In this document: one piece after another, positions 33,901 to 48,900 of the stretch
How the letters are laid out: every line of letters begins with the position of its first letter
Numbering within the stretch: the first letter of the stretch is position 1
Assembly: GCF_000699445.3 (NCBI RefSeq)
Contig: NC_067202.1
Coordinates: 18,261,760 to 18,325,759 of the forward strand
DNA from: Schistosoma haematobium
Lineage: Eukaryota > Platyhelminthes > Trematoda > Strigeidida > Schistosomatidae
Length of the DNA: 64,000 nt
Direction of reading: 5' to 3'
The notes under the pieces: generated by a model
Database searches by the model: none
What the model was told of the DNA's origin: nothing
The model's input: only the letters and a program-made list of their open reading frames with translations
Made by a program: the position numbers and the translations under genes

Positions 33901-36900
33901 CACCAAGGACAATGGAAGATGGCTGCACATTATCGTCGACTGGTCGAAGTTGGACATTAACAAAGTTAGATGCTGGTCCAGTGGTTTAGAAGTTAAGAGT
34001 TCGCGCGCGAAATCGAAGTTTTTTGGTTCAAATCCCGTGTGCGGGATCGTGGATGCATGCTGCTGAGTCTCATATTGTGACGAAACGGTCATTGAGTGCT
34101 TCCAGGTTTTCAAAGGTGGTCTAACATTGATCGATTCATTATTTATAGGCTCTCAATGGAATGTCGCATCCACCGTGAATGAGTTATCTCCAAAAAAACA
34201 GTGTGCTCAACAAGTTATGAATGTTCTGAGATAATTTTCCGAAATTTCGTCAAAAGCTTAGTAGTACAGTTTGTGTATTTATTAGACAAATTATGTATAT
34301 CAATTATATACAAACATAGAATAACCATAATTAAATTTAAGATAAATAAAAACCAATTAAGAAGCAATGCTTTTTATTCATGAAGTATGATATGGAGAGC
34401 TAATCAGAAGTAGCCTAATGAAAAGTTCAATCGGTGGCAATCAGAAGTGACCTAAAGGATAAGTTCATTTCATTGGATAGGAAATGGATCAGTTTCCTAA
34501 GGATTAAATTGGTATATACATGAATGAGTATTTGTACATCTTATTCGGTAGTCCAGTACATTTTCTCGCACAAGTATTCAGTTGGGTTGGGCGGTTAGCG
34601 CATAGCACACCGTGTATCAGTATTAGATTTTGGACACTGCTCGCCACAGAAAATATTAATCAGTTATTCAAAAGTAAATAAATGAATGAAACTGTGTCTT
34701 ATTGATTGAAGAACTTAAATTTAACTACCATCTAGTGGTAGGTTAAGATCCTGTCTCAGCTATGACTTTAAACGTTGTTTAGTATTACAACTGAACCTTC
34801 AAGTTGGAAAGTTTAGACTAAAGTTAAGTCTTTAGTTGGTTAAGTAGGACTGAACTAAAATGAAGTGGATATGATTCAAGAGCATAATTTTAATTTCTTG
34901 ACTACATAAATGATCAATGTGTTCAATTGCTTTAGTATTCGAAAAATGGTCAGACTTATCATTGACACAGATCCAGTATTAAAATGACATTTCACATTGA
35001 AATAAGAAGAGAATTTAGCGTTTGATGAAGACTGTTAACAAATAAGATGATAACAGTAAGACATAAAGCTGACCTATGTAATAAGTGATGAAAATCGGTA
35101 AAAGCGGAGTTAGTCAGTCAACAACTATCCATCAACGATGATGATATTTAAAGATGAATTTAATAATGATCACGACGTTCAACTAGATTATTCGTTGTTT
35201 TGATACTAGAGCATTGACGTAGATCAGTCAATCCTAAAGCATATGATTTGCACTCAGAGGAAGAGAAATACATCTCGCAACTAGTAACCCGCTTAAAACC
35301 CATAAGAACTAAATTATATCAGTAAAAAATCTGAAACCAAAAAATATATAACTTAACAAGTCATTACCTGTGTGTTTGTTTATTTAAAATTTTAGTTAAC
35401 ATACTACGTAAATTAGAATCCCATATCACCTCAGGGTTTTCATGATCAGCTGAAAAATATTTTAAAAAAATAAATGAGCGAATAATGATCTAAGTAGAAG
35501 TAGTGAAAAAGAACATGTTTAATGAATATGGATGCCCAAACTACGGCACAACATGGTCCATGGAGTCAGTGACTATTGGTGTGCGTTATGGTAGTAGATG
35601 GAGACGTTACATGAAATAGTTCAGAGTCTTTCATAACGGTGCGAATGCATTGAATCCTAATCTTCATTTCGATCTTCGATTGCGATATCCCTTCATATAT
35701 AACTTTCCACTGTCTTTTCAAGCCATATTCCCATGGTTTAGTCTTTCACATCAACATTGGACGAACCAATCATATTTGAGATAACAGGTCTTGAATTATG
35801 GCGTGAAATACATTCATCCATTTTGGCATTATAGCTAATATCAGTTCGTGATAAAAATCCTAACCCTAACGTTCATGTGCAAATCAAAATCCCAATTCCT
35901 CATACTAATTTATCATTCTCATTTAACCCAAGTAGGAGGACATTCCCAAGGTCACTTTAGGGTCACTCAAAGGTTATCCATAAATTATAGTCTCATCAAC
36001 ATTCATTTATGCCAGTGACAACTAGTGGAGCATAAGTCGCCGACCAGGATTCTAATCAACTCTATACTGGGCTCTCATTTGGAATTGTTTCCAATTACTA
36101 TTTATTTATTTGATGGCTCCCTCCGATTCTTGATGCAATGTGTTCTTTAGCCTTTTTTGTTCCTTTCTCTTCAGGCTTTCAAGTTAGAGCTTCCCTAGTA
36201 GTGTAGTTTGATAACTTCTGCAATGTATTTATGCATACTAGACAATATTAATAATATCTGCTTCTCTAGATAATAAAGTAAAGAAAAACATACACACATA
36301 TATATACACATTCTGGATATAACTTACCATCGAATAACGCTAAGAATGTTTCCGGTTGATCTCTTAATGTATCAACAAATACATTTGGTAAATATTGATT
36401 CATAATTGCTTGTATACGTCGACCAAATTGTTTATTAATTAAACAATGTGATATTAAATCTACAGTTGCATGACGTGTTTGTTGTTGTGATGATTGACAT
36501 ATTATTTCCATTAGATAAATTAAACCACCAGCATAAATGAATTCTTTCAATAATAATGATGAAGAAATTAAATGTTCCATAGTTTGTATAAGTACAAGAT
36601 GAGCTAAATAGAAGAATTTCATAGCATGGAAAAGTAAATAAGATAATGAGAGTAAATTTGATAAGAAGGATATGTAGCTCAAGTATTGCTTAGTTCTCTG
36701 AGATAAATAATCTAATTATGAAAATTTTATTGTTGCTCTGGAAGTAAAAGTAGAGCGCTGATGACCTTGTACAAAATGACTTTGACTAAATCATTATCAG
36801 GTGGGATCGTAGATACACGACGTTGAAGAGGTTCATACAAAGACGAAACAGTTATTCAGTGCTTTCAAGTTTTCAATTGTTGTCTTAGATTAGTTCGTCC

Positions 36901-39900
36901 ATCTAAATAAACCATCTATTTCAGAGAACTTAACAACATCAGAAATAAACAAATATTTCGGGAGTAAAAATAATAATAATTCACATCTGTGAAACATATT
37001 TAAAATATGAGTTAATTTATTTATACAACTACCATTATACCAATCAGAAAATCTAACTCATAGGTTTCGTTTCTGTTGAGGATGTTAGATCCCCAACACC
37101 TCCCTCTTTTAATAACGTATGTTTCCGGAGTCCACTTGCATTTTGACCGTTTGTCGCCGTTGTCGGAGTGACCACGTTCTGGGTCGTAGATCGACCAGTC
37201 GATGTGCTTCATCTTGTGTCGGAACTGTGGGTAGGCTAAAGGTATCTCATAGGATGTCAAGAGGGAGATTCCCCTCTGTCGATGGGCGAACTAGGGCTAA
37301 CCGCTTGCGTAGTTGGTTCCGATGTCGAGTCCACCTGTATTTTCCTACCTCTACTTCGTACATGACATGGTCTACATTTCCGACCACATGTGCTTCAGTC
37401 CAGGGACCATGATTTGGTCTGTAGTAACGACAGAACACCGGACGCCCGAACTCGTATGTTGGCAGCTTCTGGGACTTGGTCAGTGATGGCGATAGTATGG
37501 TTTTCGGAAGCATCAGATTGTGGGCCGTCCTCAATTTTATTCCCATGTGGATTTCTGCTCGGGTAATACATCACTAGCTGTCGTTCTGTGAACAAATAAG
37601 AAGTTTTGCAGTGTTTCCACTGGCATCCCCCCCTTTCAACTTGATTACAGCTCTCTTAAATGTATGGCCGTTTGATTGCGGGTGGTAGGGTGGAGAGCGG
37701 AAATGCTTGATCGATAGGCGTTCGCAAGATTCTTGAAATTGACTTGAGGTGAACTGCAAACCGTTGTCCGATACGATTATATCCGCTGGTCCGTTACGGG
37801 AGAACATCTCAGTCAAAAGTTGCATCGTTTGGTTGGTCGTTGGTGGCATGACGGGAACGATTTCTGGCCATTTCGAAAAGGCGCCAACCACGACTAGATA
37901 GGTATTCCCATTGGTTGGGCCAGCAAAATCGAAATGTATCTTGGACCAGGGATGCTCAGGCCGGGGCCATGGGACCGGCGTCATTTTCGGATTACATTTC
38001 GCCGCTTACTGACATTGCGTGCATTTACCTACTAAATCCACGATGTGTTGGTCCATGAGGGGCCAATAAGCATAGCTTCTGGCGATGGATTTCGTTTGTT
38101 TTATACCAGGATGACCAGTGTGGAATTGCTTTAGCACCCTTGATCTTAGGGATTCTGGCACCACTACTCTATCTCCAAGCATCAAGCACTAATTCCCGAC
38201 GCATAATGAGTCCGACGGTGGTAAAGCTGATTCAAGTCACCATCGAGTCCAGTTGACGGCCAGTCATTGGTGACGTATTTCGTCGCTCTCTTAATGATGG
38301 AGTCGTCCTTGGATGCAGATTGTATTCCAGCTGCTGAGACTAGCGAAGCACGAATAGCAGATGTCAGTTAACATTGCGCGTGGTCCTCTGTCATTAGGAA
38401 GGCAATAACTGCATCTTCGTCGGCCGTATGGTGTTCGTTGGTAAGTCGTGACAGGGTGTCTGCCTGACCAAATTGTTGGGTGCGCCGGTACTGAATGTCA
38501 CAATCATAACCAAACAGTTTCTAATCGACAACTATTAGCAAAGCATATTTTCTTTGCTAATAGTTGTCAAGAAAGAAGAAGCAAGAAGGCAGCAATCAAT
38601 ATCAGCCGAACAAAAGGAGAGAAAGTCAAGGCACAAACCGAATACATAGGGGCAAACCAGCAAGTGAAAAGGAGTATCAGAACCGACAAACGTAAATATG
38701 TAGAAGATTTAGCAATGACGGTGGAAAAGACTGCAAGAGAAGAAAACATGAGACAATTGTATGATACAACGAAGAAACTCGCTGAAAATTATCGTAAACC
38801 AGAATGACCAGTGAAAAGCAAGGAAGGCAAAGTAATTACCAACATTGAGGAACAGCGAAATAGGTGGGTAAAGCACTTCAAGGAACTCTTGAATCAACCG
38901 AACCCATCGAAGCAGCACCCACGGACCTCCCAATCAATGTTGGCCCACCGACAATTGGCGGAATCAGCATGGCCATCAGACAAACCAAGAGTGGAAAGGC
39001 AGCGGGACCAGATAACATTCCAGCAGAGGCACTGAAGCAAATGTAGCAATAACTGTGAAGGTACTCTACATTCTCTTCAGCAAGATTTGGAATGAAGAAC
39101 AAGTACCAACAGATTAGAAAGAAGGACATCTGTTTAAGGTACTCTAAAAAAATATCTGGAAATGTTTAGAAGACATGCATTTGTTGTTTTCTTTATGAGT
39201 AATTATTTAAAAAAGATTCTGAAAGAAAGATTTTGTCATTATTCAAGTTCAATGATGAATGTATTTTCATAGATTCGGTCAATATCAATAAGTTGATAGA
39301 ATTGTGATGTACGCTACTTATGTCGACAGATATAAGTAGTATGTAATACCACTCAGAAGTGGAATGCCTATCAGCGGTAAGTCAGATGCATGTAGGAGTA
39401 TGAGTGGAGTACTAAATACTACTTACCGATATGCTATTGTCTACTATCATAGTCTGAGTATGATTGTTTTTCTGTAGTACAGTTCGCCACATAAATTGAT
39501 CTTGTGCATTTGAATCAATTGGATTAGTCAACTATTAAGAGCATGAATTATGAGTTAGACCGAGGATAGTAGATTATAATGTGAAAAGGTAATACATCAA
39601 TCAGAATTTAATGGTCATTACGAAAAATGATTAATTAAAGAGAGGGGAAAAAAGCATACAACAGTATAACATTAATGTTAAGTCAGTTTGGTTAACAATT
39701 ACAACATACCTCTTGGAAGAACTAAGAACAACATAACTAACGAAGTTAATAAATGAGATGCAGCCATATCTTCAAGACATTGTGGACTTGTAGAAACAGC
39801 TTGAATAACCTATGAAATATATAGATCATATCATACATTTAAATGAGATATCCCATAAGCATTCAATTGAATAAGGTGAAATAAATTTACTCAACATAAA

Positions 39901-42900
39901 ACATTGTTTAATACTTGTAAAACTACCTAGTGGGAAAGCCAATTTTCTTTTCTAACTTTATCCAAAATGGATCACCACCTCCTATACTTACTTACAACTG
40001 TTAACCATCGTGGAGGAGCTTAGGCCATCCACCAGGATTCGAGACAGTGGATCATCTCCTTTGAATATATGTTGATGAAGTTTTGTTCGCTGAGATGGAT
40101 GGTTTGGTAATGGAGCTTTAATCGTTCTTCTGAACGACTAAATTTGAGTAATATAAACATTTAGTTATAATCAGTTACTATAGAAAAGGTTTTGCACGGG
40201 AAATTCGTTTTTAATTTGTAGACAGTATTCATCACTAAACGACATCGGTCAGTTGTTTACCATTTAAAGTTACTAGATAGCTACAAGATGAGAAGTGTTT
40301 TATAATCATATAATCTGTTGAGACGCAATGAAAGGTTTTCTCTATTTTAGACTAAGATTTATGCTTTTAGAGTGTCCGTCGGTTTATTTATTTCATTGGA
40401 CTATTCATTCTGACTAACTCTATCAGTTTTTCATTGTAATTTTTGATTATAATTAGTAAACAGGATCTGTGGACACTGTATAATTTCCTGTTTGAATCAC
40501 GACCTAACCTTAGCTGAAACAACAATGACAGCCTACAAGCACTGAACGGCCATCTTGTCCTAGTATGTGACTGCTCAGCAGTGCATGTTAACGGCCACGG
40601 AATAGAGAATCTAATTTAAGACCCCTAGTCATGCGCGACAATGCCTAACCTAAACACCACAGAGCCGGGACTCAATGATGTTGATGTCTAACTTTAATCA
40701 ATTCACGATACAGCACAACCCTCATCCACTGCCTGCGAGAGATACCTGTCTCACACCTAACATGGATTAAAATTTACTGGTTACATCTTAATAAAACTTC
40801 AGGAGTCGGATTAATTAAAAATACGATATACGGAGTTGTATTATTGTGACTGATGCAGGTCAGTCATGTTAAAAATGAAAGAGTTGTAACCAACAACATT
40901 AGATGATCTTCATTCTATAAAAAAATGGATAGAATTTGGAAGTCTTCTCTAACGTATGTCACCTTAACAGTCTAACAGTTAAGGGTACTAGGTAACGATG
41001 GCAAATCGATTGATGAAGTGGTGAAACTTCATCAGTTGAGATGGCTGGGACATGTGTTACGTATGCCCAACCACCGAATACCTCGACGTGCGATGTTCAG
41101 TGGTGTAGGAGTAGGTTGGAAGAAAGCTAGGGGTGGCCAGACCAAAACATGGTACAAGTCTATGAAGTCACTGACAAGTGGACTGAGTCATGTTGGTAGG
41201 TGTAGACTATCTGGTTGGGGACCGCGAGGTGATAGCAACAGATGGTTAGAGACCCTGAATGACATGGCTCAAAATCGTTTGCAATAGCAAAGGTGCATTC
41301 ATTCTTTGTGTTCTCCCAAATTCTAGTCTTTCGAATCCTTTATGTCCTTTTTTCTCTTTCCAAATTAATTTCAATCGATTATACTCCTCGAATAACATCT
41401 TCAAACCCTAATGTTTCCGATTACTGCTTATACTCTTACTACCTCTACCACTACGGTATTTGCATCGACAACTGCATCTCTATGCTAATGTGGTGTAGCA
41501 ACTCGAACTGATGTACGTACGTACGAAGTTGTACGTTGTTACTGACTGACTGACAGTTAGGCGCTCACAGAGAAGCCTATAAGTCCAAGGTCAGACCCCT
41601 GTTGATATATAACAAGTGTTTACATCATAATATTAGTAATAATAAATAATACTTACATCTAACGCCCGTAGTTGAACTTCAGGATGATCGTGTAAATGAA
41701 GTATAGAGAATAGTAAGGGGAAATGTCCAATACATTGAATTTCTAAACCTGATTTGAAATAGAACATAAACGAAATGATAAAAAGAAACAGAGTAAGGAG
41801 GAAACATATTGATGAAACAAGAAAACAATAAATAAATAAGTGAGAAAACATACTTGAACAGGAATGTATAAAAAAAAATGATGTTAAGAATTAAGAGGGG
41901 TTATTTTTGTACAAAAATACAAGCATGGACGTGGCATGAACAATGTCATGTTTGTCTAGTCCATTAATACTAATGAAATTTTCTTGATCAACCTACAAAT
42001 CAGTCACTGGTCAATGTGACTTACAATAGTATATATTGTTAAATGATTGATGGGAACAGACATAAAACTCTGCTGTTATAGTTGGCATTGGTTACTATGG
42101 TGCATCTGTAGTTTTAAGGGAACTAATGATCTCAGAGGGATTCGAAGCAGTCTCGCACAGCATCAGAATTTGATATGTTACTATTGAGCTATTCAGGACG
42201 CAACTAACCTCTACTAACCTTCGTAGGACGGAGACATTTCTGATCGAGTGTTTATTGAGTAGTGACCGAAGTTGGGTTATCTGATTGAATTCTATCGATC
42301 AAGCTGCAATATAGCCACTAGTGTAAGTGATTCGATTATTTGTCAAAAGATTTCTGATACACTACTTAGTAACAATAGTAATAGCAATTTCATTCAATAC
42401 CGAAAATCTCGTTATAATGAGAAATACTCAGCATTGATTGTACTGATATTGTAACAGATTTCTCTTTATTTTACAATCAAATTGTAAATATTTAAAAATA
42501 TATTTTATGAATGCTTTCCAATAGTCAGTTTACGCTACCCAATCTTATTCAGTAAAGCTTTGATCCACTTTAGCTGTTGAAACTATCCCTTTCTTTTTAA
42601 CCCGTCAAATAGATATATGTAAGATGAATCAATTCCAATGTACTCATCTCTTAATTTTTCAAAGGATAGATGAGAAAAACATATGAACTGTAGATCTTTC
42701 AGTTAGTGTGTAAATGTTATATTAGAACATGGGTACATATTATTAGCCCCCAAATGCCCTGGTATGGCCGAGAGAGGTGGGCCCGCTCTCCCTTTCGAAA
42801 TGCTCTCACACGGCCAGGCGTATACAGCCTCTGTCAGGAAAGTCCTACTCACTGCCTTCTCGCACCACGGGTGTTGTTTACGAAAATGAGAGGGCGAAAA

Positions 42901-45900
42901 GCGAATGTCCGGTAGGGGCTTTAACCGGATCCCAAACCAATGGTGCACATGGGATCCAGTATCCTGAGGAAACAAATGGCGTATGGACCAACTGTTGGTC
43001 ACTGGCTACCATGGGACTGCATCTCCTCACGATGCTCCACTGCCTTGTGGGTCAGACCTTTAGGTCAAAGGTTCGGGGTGTGGTCCCCTAAGAGAACCAC
43101 CTGCTTCGGTTTGGGCACCCGGGCAGTATCAAAGCCCTCACATAAATCGAATGATTTATGTGGCGTATATCTACTTGGTGCCTCTTTGTGCCAATGTTTA
43201 TGGGTTTAAATAAATAAACTCCTAACTACTTACCTCAAATAAATTTAAACCAGAAAGAATAATCCAAATGTTTTAAATGTTAGAAAATAGATCTATCAAA
43301 TATTTGAACAGGTCAACTAAACAGACGACTTGTCAATGACAACGATCAGAACTAGTTAAATATTGAGGTTATTTAGTTCAAATCTAAAAAAAATAGTATG
43401 CAAATCAGCATCACTCTTAATCGAGTTCGGGGCTCTTCTATAATAATCTGCATCTATGAATAATATCTTGTACTGCCAGTTAATCAATCACCTACAACGT
43501 AGGCGACAAATATTATTTGTACATAATGGATGATGGTTACTTAATACTGTATAACAGTAGTCTAAAGGAATAGTATAACTTATGAAAGGTGTCTTTTGCT
43601 TCCAGGCTAAAAAAGAAGATATGAAAAATACAGACATACTTATTCATAACTACCGTATTTACCTACAAGGACTGTTTGACCTTTCATGCTTGAGGTATGG
43701 TAAAACGTAAAAGGAACTAGTGTTCTAGTCAATATAGCTAGCTCAACAGTGTATGCCCGCCTACCAAGTCAAAAGTTAGCAGCTACTGCTCACTTCATTA
43801 CTTACTTAACATGCACACAAATATAATGATAATAACTACTTACCAGTATTATGACGTATAACATTAGTTAATGCTTCTAAAGCTGAACTAACATTTGATA
43901 CACATTGATTTGTGATATGATTCGCTTCAACACCCCAATCAATTTCATCATCTAAATTGATTGTATCACCCACAGATAGATAATCTTCATCTTCATCATT
44001 ATTTTGTTCTTTTATATTATTCATAAATTGTAATTCTGAATCGACTCGATTTGTTCGATTTAATTGTTGATTAGTGTCATAAACTTTCTCTGAATTAAGA
44101 TTTTGTAATTCATTTGTAAGAAATTGAAATAGATCAATAATGAAACCTTTAGGATCCTTCAATGTAAGAAAATAAAAAGTAAAAATCAATAAAATTATTT
44201 ATCTTTAGAATAGTTATGTAATTGTGAATGGGATTAAACATTGAATTTATAATTGATCTCTCATAACCTCGGAAGGTTTTTAATACTTCAATTCCAAATA
44301 GAAATCACAAAAGGAAGAAATATCGAAGGAATTTTACTCAGAAGATTACTTTTTATAGAAAGAAGGGGTATCTGTAAGCTTATGTGTGTGAATCAAAGAT
44401 TTAAAAAGCTTTTAGAATAGAGACTACAAATTGGTAACTGTAATGGAAACATAATCAGTTGTTTACTAGACTTTTAAAATCTTTTGAAAGTGTTGATCAG
44501 GAGAAGCGTTTTTGTCGATTCCTTACTTCTGAAGTCCTTTGTTTGCATCATTCCTTTCTTCTAAAGCTTTAGGTCGCTGCTACAACTCACTTACAATACT
44601 TCAAGAAAAGTTTATTCGGGGGATCGAAATAAGGGTTGAGACTAATTTAAACGATCAGTGATCTTGGAAACTACCAAGAAAAGATCCAGTAAGCAATTCA
44701 TTGTCATAAACAAGGTGAACAAACGGAAAATGCATTAGTTTTTGTAGTAACTGTCAGAATGACGCACCTGAGATCTATCGGAGTCAGAAGACTATTTTAA
44801 TTACCCGGATATATATATGGTGCTACAATAAATCATAATTAATAAATCGTCAGTATGTGATTATAGAGATTGTTGAATTTCATTGAAATCACGAAGCGAC
44901 CTAAGTTAGACCACCATTGGAAACCTCTAAGCAATGAACAGCCGTTTCATCCTAGTAAGGGACTTCTCAATAATGCGCATTCACAACCGCGCACATGAAA
45001 GTTGAACACAGGATTCCTAGTGAGAAGTCATGACTAGTCAAGGTAAACCATTTTGGGCGTGAGACAGTTTTACAAACTGAAAACCATTGAAGATAGTTGT
45101 GCAATGTAGTGGGTTGATTGAAGTTAAACATTAACACCAGTGAATGCCGGCTCATCGTTCTGGAGGTTGAACGTTCCCACGACAGACCAGAGATTTCAAC
45201 TTGCAGTCCCGCGTGTGGAGTCATCACTGAGTAGTGCTGGTAGTGTTATGACTGAGATATTAATCGATATTGCTCAGTAGATTGTCAAATCAGAATTCCG
45301 ACTTAAATTTTCTTAACTCGTGTATGCTATTCTATTTATAGTCTGGCGTCTCTGTGAATGATATGTTCCGATCAATACGATTAATCTTGAGCTGAAGCTA
45401 AAGTAAGCTTGAGTATTGTTCGTCCGTTAATTTCCATCTTTGAATTTAAAACCAGAATACAGCACCCAGCACAAGATCTACCTTGAACACACATTAACTT
45501 ATATACATTGATGATCAGACCGTAACGCTCCCCAAATTTGAATTCACACCATAACTAGTAGAGGGTGAAACAAACAGTAACAACTAATCAGCAATAGCAG
45601 AGGAATGGTAAGACGTATAACAATAGTTAGTTGGTCCATTGCGAGCTTGTAATGGGGGGATGATATAGATACAAAAATACAGTTATCTATTAGTTATAAA
45701 ATAAAAATATCTATAATACTAATCCGTAGATTAGTTCCACCAGTTGTTATACTTTCCTCATTATTCACTCTACCACAACAGAAAGCATGAAACTCATTTT
45801 GAAGTTTAAAAAAACATTGGAAAACAGCTTTTTCATCATCGTATTGGAGACTCCTTTCAGAATATAATCAAATATGCGAGAAGAATAATATGTTTAGAAC

Positions 45901-48900
45901 AATTAAGATACGATTCAATAGACTATATTTTCACATTTAATTTAATTAGCCCCCAAATGCCCTGGTACGACCGAGAGTGGGGAGAGTCCGCTCTCCCTCT
46001 CGAAATGCTCTCACATGGCCACGCGTATATAGCCACTGCCAGGGAAGTCCTATTCATTGCCTTCTCGTGGTGGGGGCGTTGTTCACGAAATTGAGAGGAC
46101 GAAAAGTGAATGTCCGGCAGGGGTTTTAACCGGGTTGGTGGACACAGAGATTCCACCTAAGTAAGCTGGAAATTCTTCATTTCAAACCAATGGTGCACAT
46201 GATCCCCAGTATCCTGAAGGAACAGATGGCGTACGAACCAATCGTTGGTCACCGGTTACCATGGGAATGCATCTCCTTACGATGATCCATTGCCTTGTGG
46301 ATCAGACCTTTAGGTCAAAGACTCCGGGTGTGGCCCCCTAAGAAAACTACCTGCTTCGGTTTGGGTACCCAGGCAGTATCACAGCCCTCACACAGATGTA
46401 TATGTATTTGGTTCTTCCTTGTACCAATATCTATGTGCTAAAATAAATAAACTAATAAAAATTAGTAATCTGGACAGATAATCATCCCATTATGTATTGA
46501 TGGATGACTGTCTCATTCCTATCATGATTAGATTTCACCAGTCATAGATTCTCTTTAAAATATCGTGAATCTACTACTTAACAAATGATTATTTTAGCGT
46601 ACATACACTATGAACATATCATCGTTCGAAAGGACATTGAAAAAACCAAGAAATATTGAGTAACTGTTTCTTTACAGTATGGGATTCCTTGTCATAACTC
46701 CATATTCATGATCACATCAGTGATCAGAACGTATAGCATTAGGTCTCTTAGAGAGCGTTGGACCCTTAAATCACTAGATTGACATTCAATGGTTCAGATT
46801 TCCAACTTCGAACAACTCGTGACATTGCGCAACTACTATTTAATGCCATTGATAGATAACTACTATATTCTTAATATGGTTGGTCTCCTATTAACTAACA
46901 CATAGTTACACCAATGATTTTCCAATGGTTGTTTATTTGAATTCAGTCGAGTAAAGCCTCTATATTAACAATTTTAAAAAATGTAGATTAAAAACTTTTA
47001 CTTACATCCAATGTATAAGCTGGTTGTTTATTATATAATCTGACAAACACTTCACCAACTAATAGTTCTTGAGCATACGATTCATGAGTAAATGATAGTA
47101 CAGAGTTTAAATTACATTCACCCTGATGGTTATTTTTCAAATAAAAATATGAAAAAGATAAATAAAAGAGGATGGTTTAGTAATTAAGCAAAATGATTAA
47201 ATAAAGGTAACTTTACATAGAATAGATAAAAAGTGGTCTGCAGTGGAATCATTTTGTTCTATTTGAGGTTTGTTAGGTGGATATACTTGTATGCGAGAAT
47301 TGCTGTCCACTTGAACTTCGGAGCGGCTATGAGTTAATCAGTTGATGTTACGTTTTGATTTGTCGAACCCTGGCTTTCTTACAATTCAATCTTATATCGG
47401 TAATGATTGCACATCAAGACAGATGGTGGTTAGGCATGTGTAACACATGTCCCAAATCAACTCAGTCAATGGAGATTCATCATTTAATCAACCGATTTGC
47501 CAACCTTACCTAGTACTCTGCATCTAAACTCAGCATTACCCTATTCAGTAGTTTCAATAAACACAAATTATATCCACTTTTAAAGGTCACATTTCACAAA
47601 CAGAGTAGAATAGACTGAACTGTTGAGTAGTATCCTCCTTCTTTTGACTGATTACATTGTGTAATTTGAACTGGATGAATTGACTTGCAAAACTTTTGTT
47701 ATTGTCCCAAAATAAATCAGAAAAAGATAGTGTTGGGCAAAATGACAATAGAAGTTAAGACAATGGGAAACCATGAAAATCGTTCCCTTTACACCACAAA
47801 TATTCTTCATTCCTAAACGATATTTCCAAATAAGTGAAAATATGAAATTCGCTAAATCTGTTTAGTGTTCTGAGTGATTTCATCAGAACTTTGAGATAAA
47901 GAAAGTGAATTATAATTGATAACCTTTACGATCTGATAATATAACCATGTTGTATGATGAAACACATTTTTTGAGTCAATTGTATACACACACAACTTTC
48001 TTGTGTTCAGTTATTTTCACAGTGAAAGTATTGGAGAGATCCAGACTATTCCTCAAAGAATGCTAAGAGAGTCTCTGAAAAAGCTAGGAAATATTTTTTC
48101 CAATTAGCACCGAACAGATGTTTCTCAGAAATATCTAGAAAGTGAAGTCAGGGGTTATATTTCTAATTGGATGATCACCTTCATGCTACAAAGTTTAGTA
48201 GGGTTCCAGAATCTTCCAGAAGTCAAATGCACTCTGAAATGCTATAGATACCTTTGATTTTGCGTAAAGTGTTCGTTCCATATTTCGCGCCTTTTCTCTC
48301 GTGTTCAAGTTGTCCTGTAGATCAAGCCTGAAGTTATTAAGAGCGCTTAGGAAACCGATTCAAGCGTTCAGTCATATTTATCAGCAAGTTTCTTCGTTCA
48401 CCATTGGTACCGGAAAAACTATCCATCAACGGAAATAAGATATTTTAGAAAAAAAACGTTTCCAACCTTATTTTTTGCTTATGATAAAAATGCACATCAC
48501 ACCATTAAAACATCCAACACTAAGAATTTGCCCTCAGATCACTTAGTAATCGATTTTCTTCGGAATGTGAAATGAGTATCTCAACGTCAAATTCTACAAG
48601 CCCAGAAAATATTAACATGGAACTTCAGTTATACAAAAAATTCCACATTAATTAGTAAATCTTCCGCTTCAGAATACAGATAAAACAAATAATAATAATT
48701 CTCTACTCACTGCCTTCAAGCAGCAGAGAGTTCTTTACGAAATCAAGAGGACGAAAAGCGAATGTCCGGTAGGAGCTTTAACCGGGTTAGGGGACACGGA
48801 GAGTTCACCTAAGGCAGTTGGAAAACCTTCATTCTAAATCAATGGTGCACATGGGCTCCAGTATCCTGAAGGAACAAATAGTGTGTGAACCAATTGTTAA

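Noticed and set aside
34550..34670. Solo LTR with primer-binding site
   Set aside because: Only a weak resemblance (TGGACACTGCTCG); no matching second LTR or clear TG...CA ends.
42703..43209. Overlapping ~90-100-codon frames in element D as a coding gene
   Set aside because: Frames are on both strands and are not preserved in the other D copies at 45948, 48703 and 22470.
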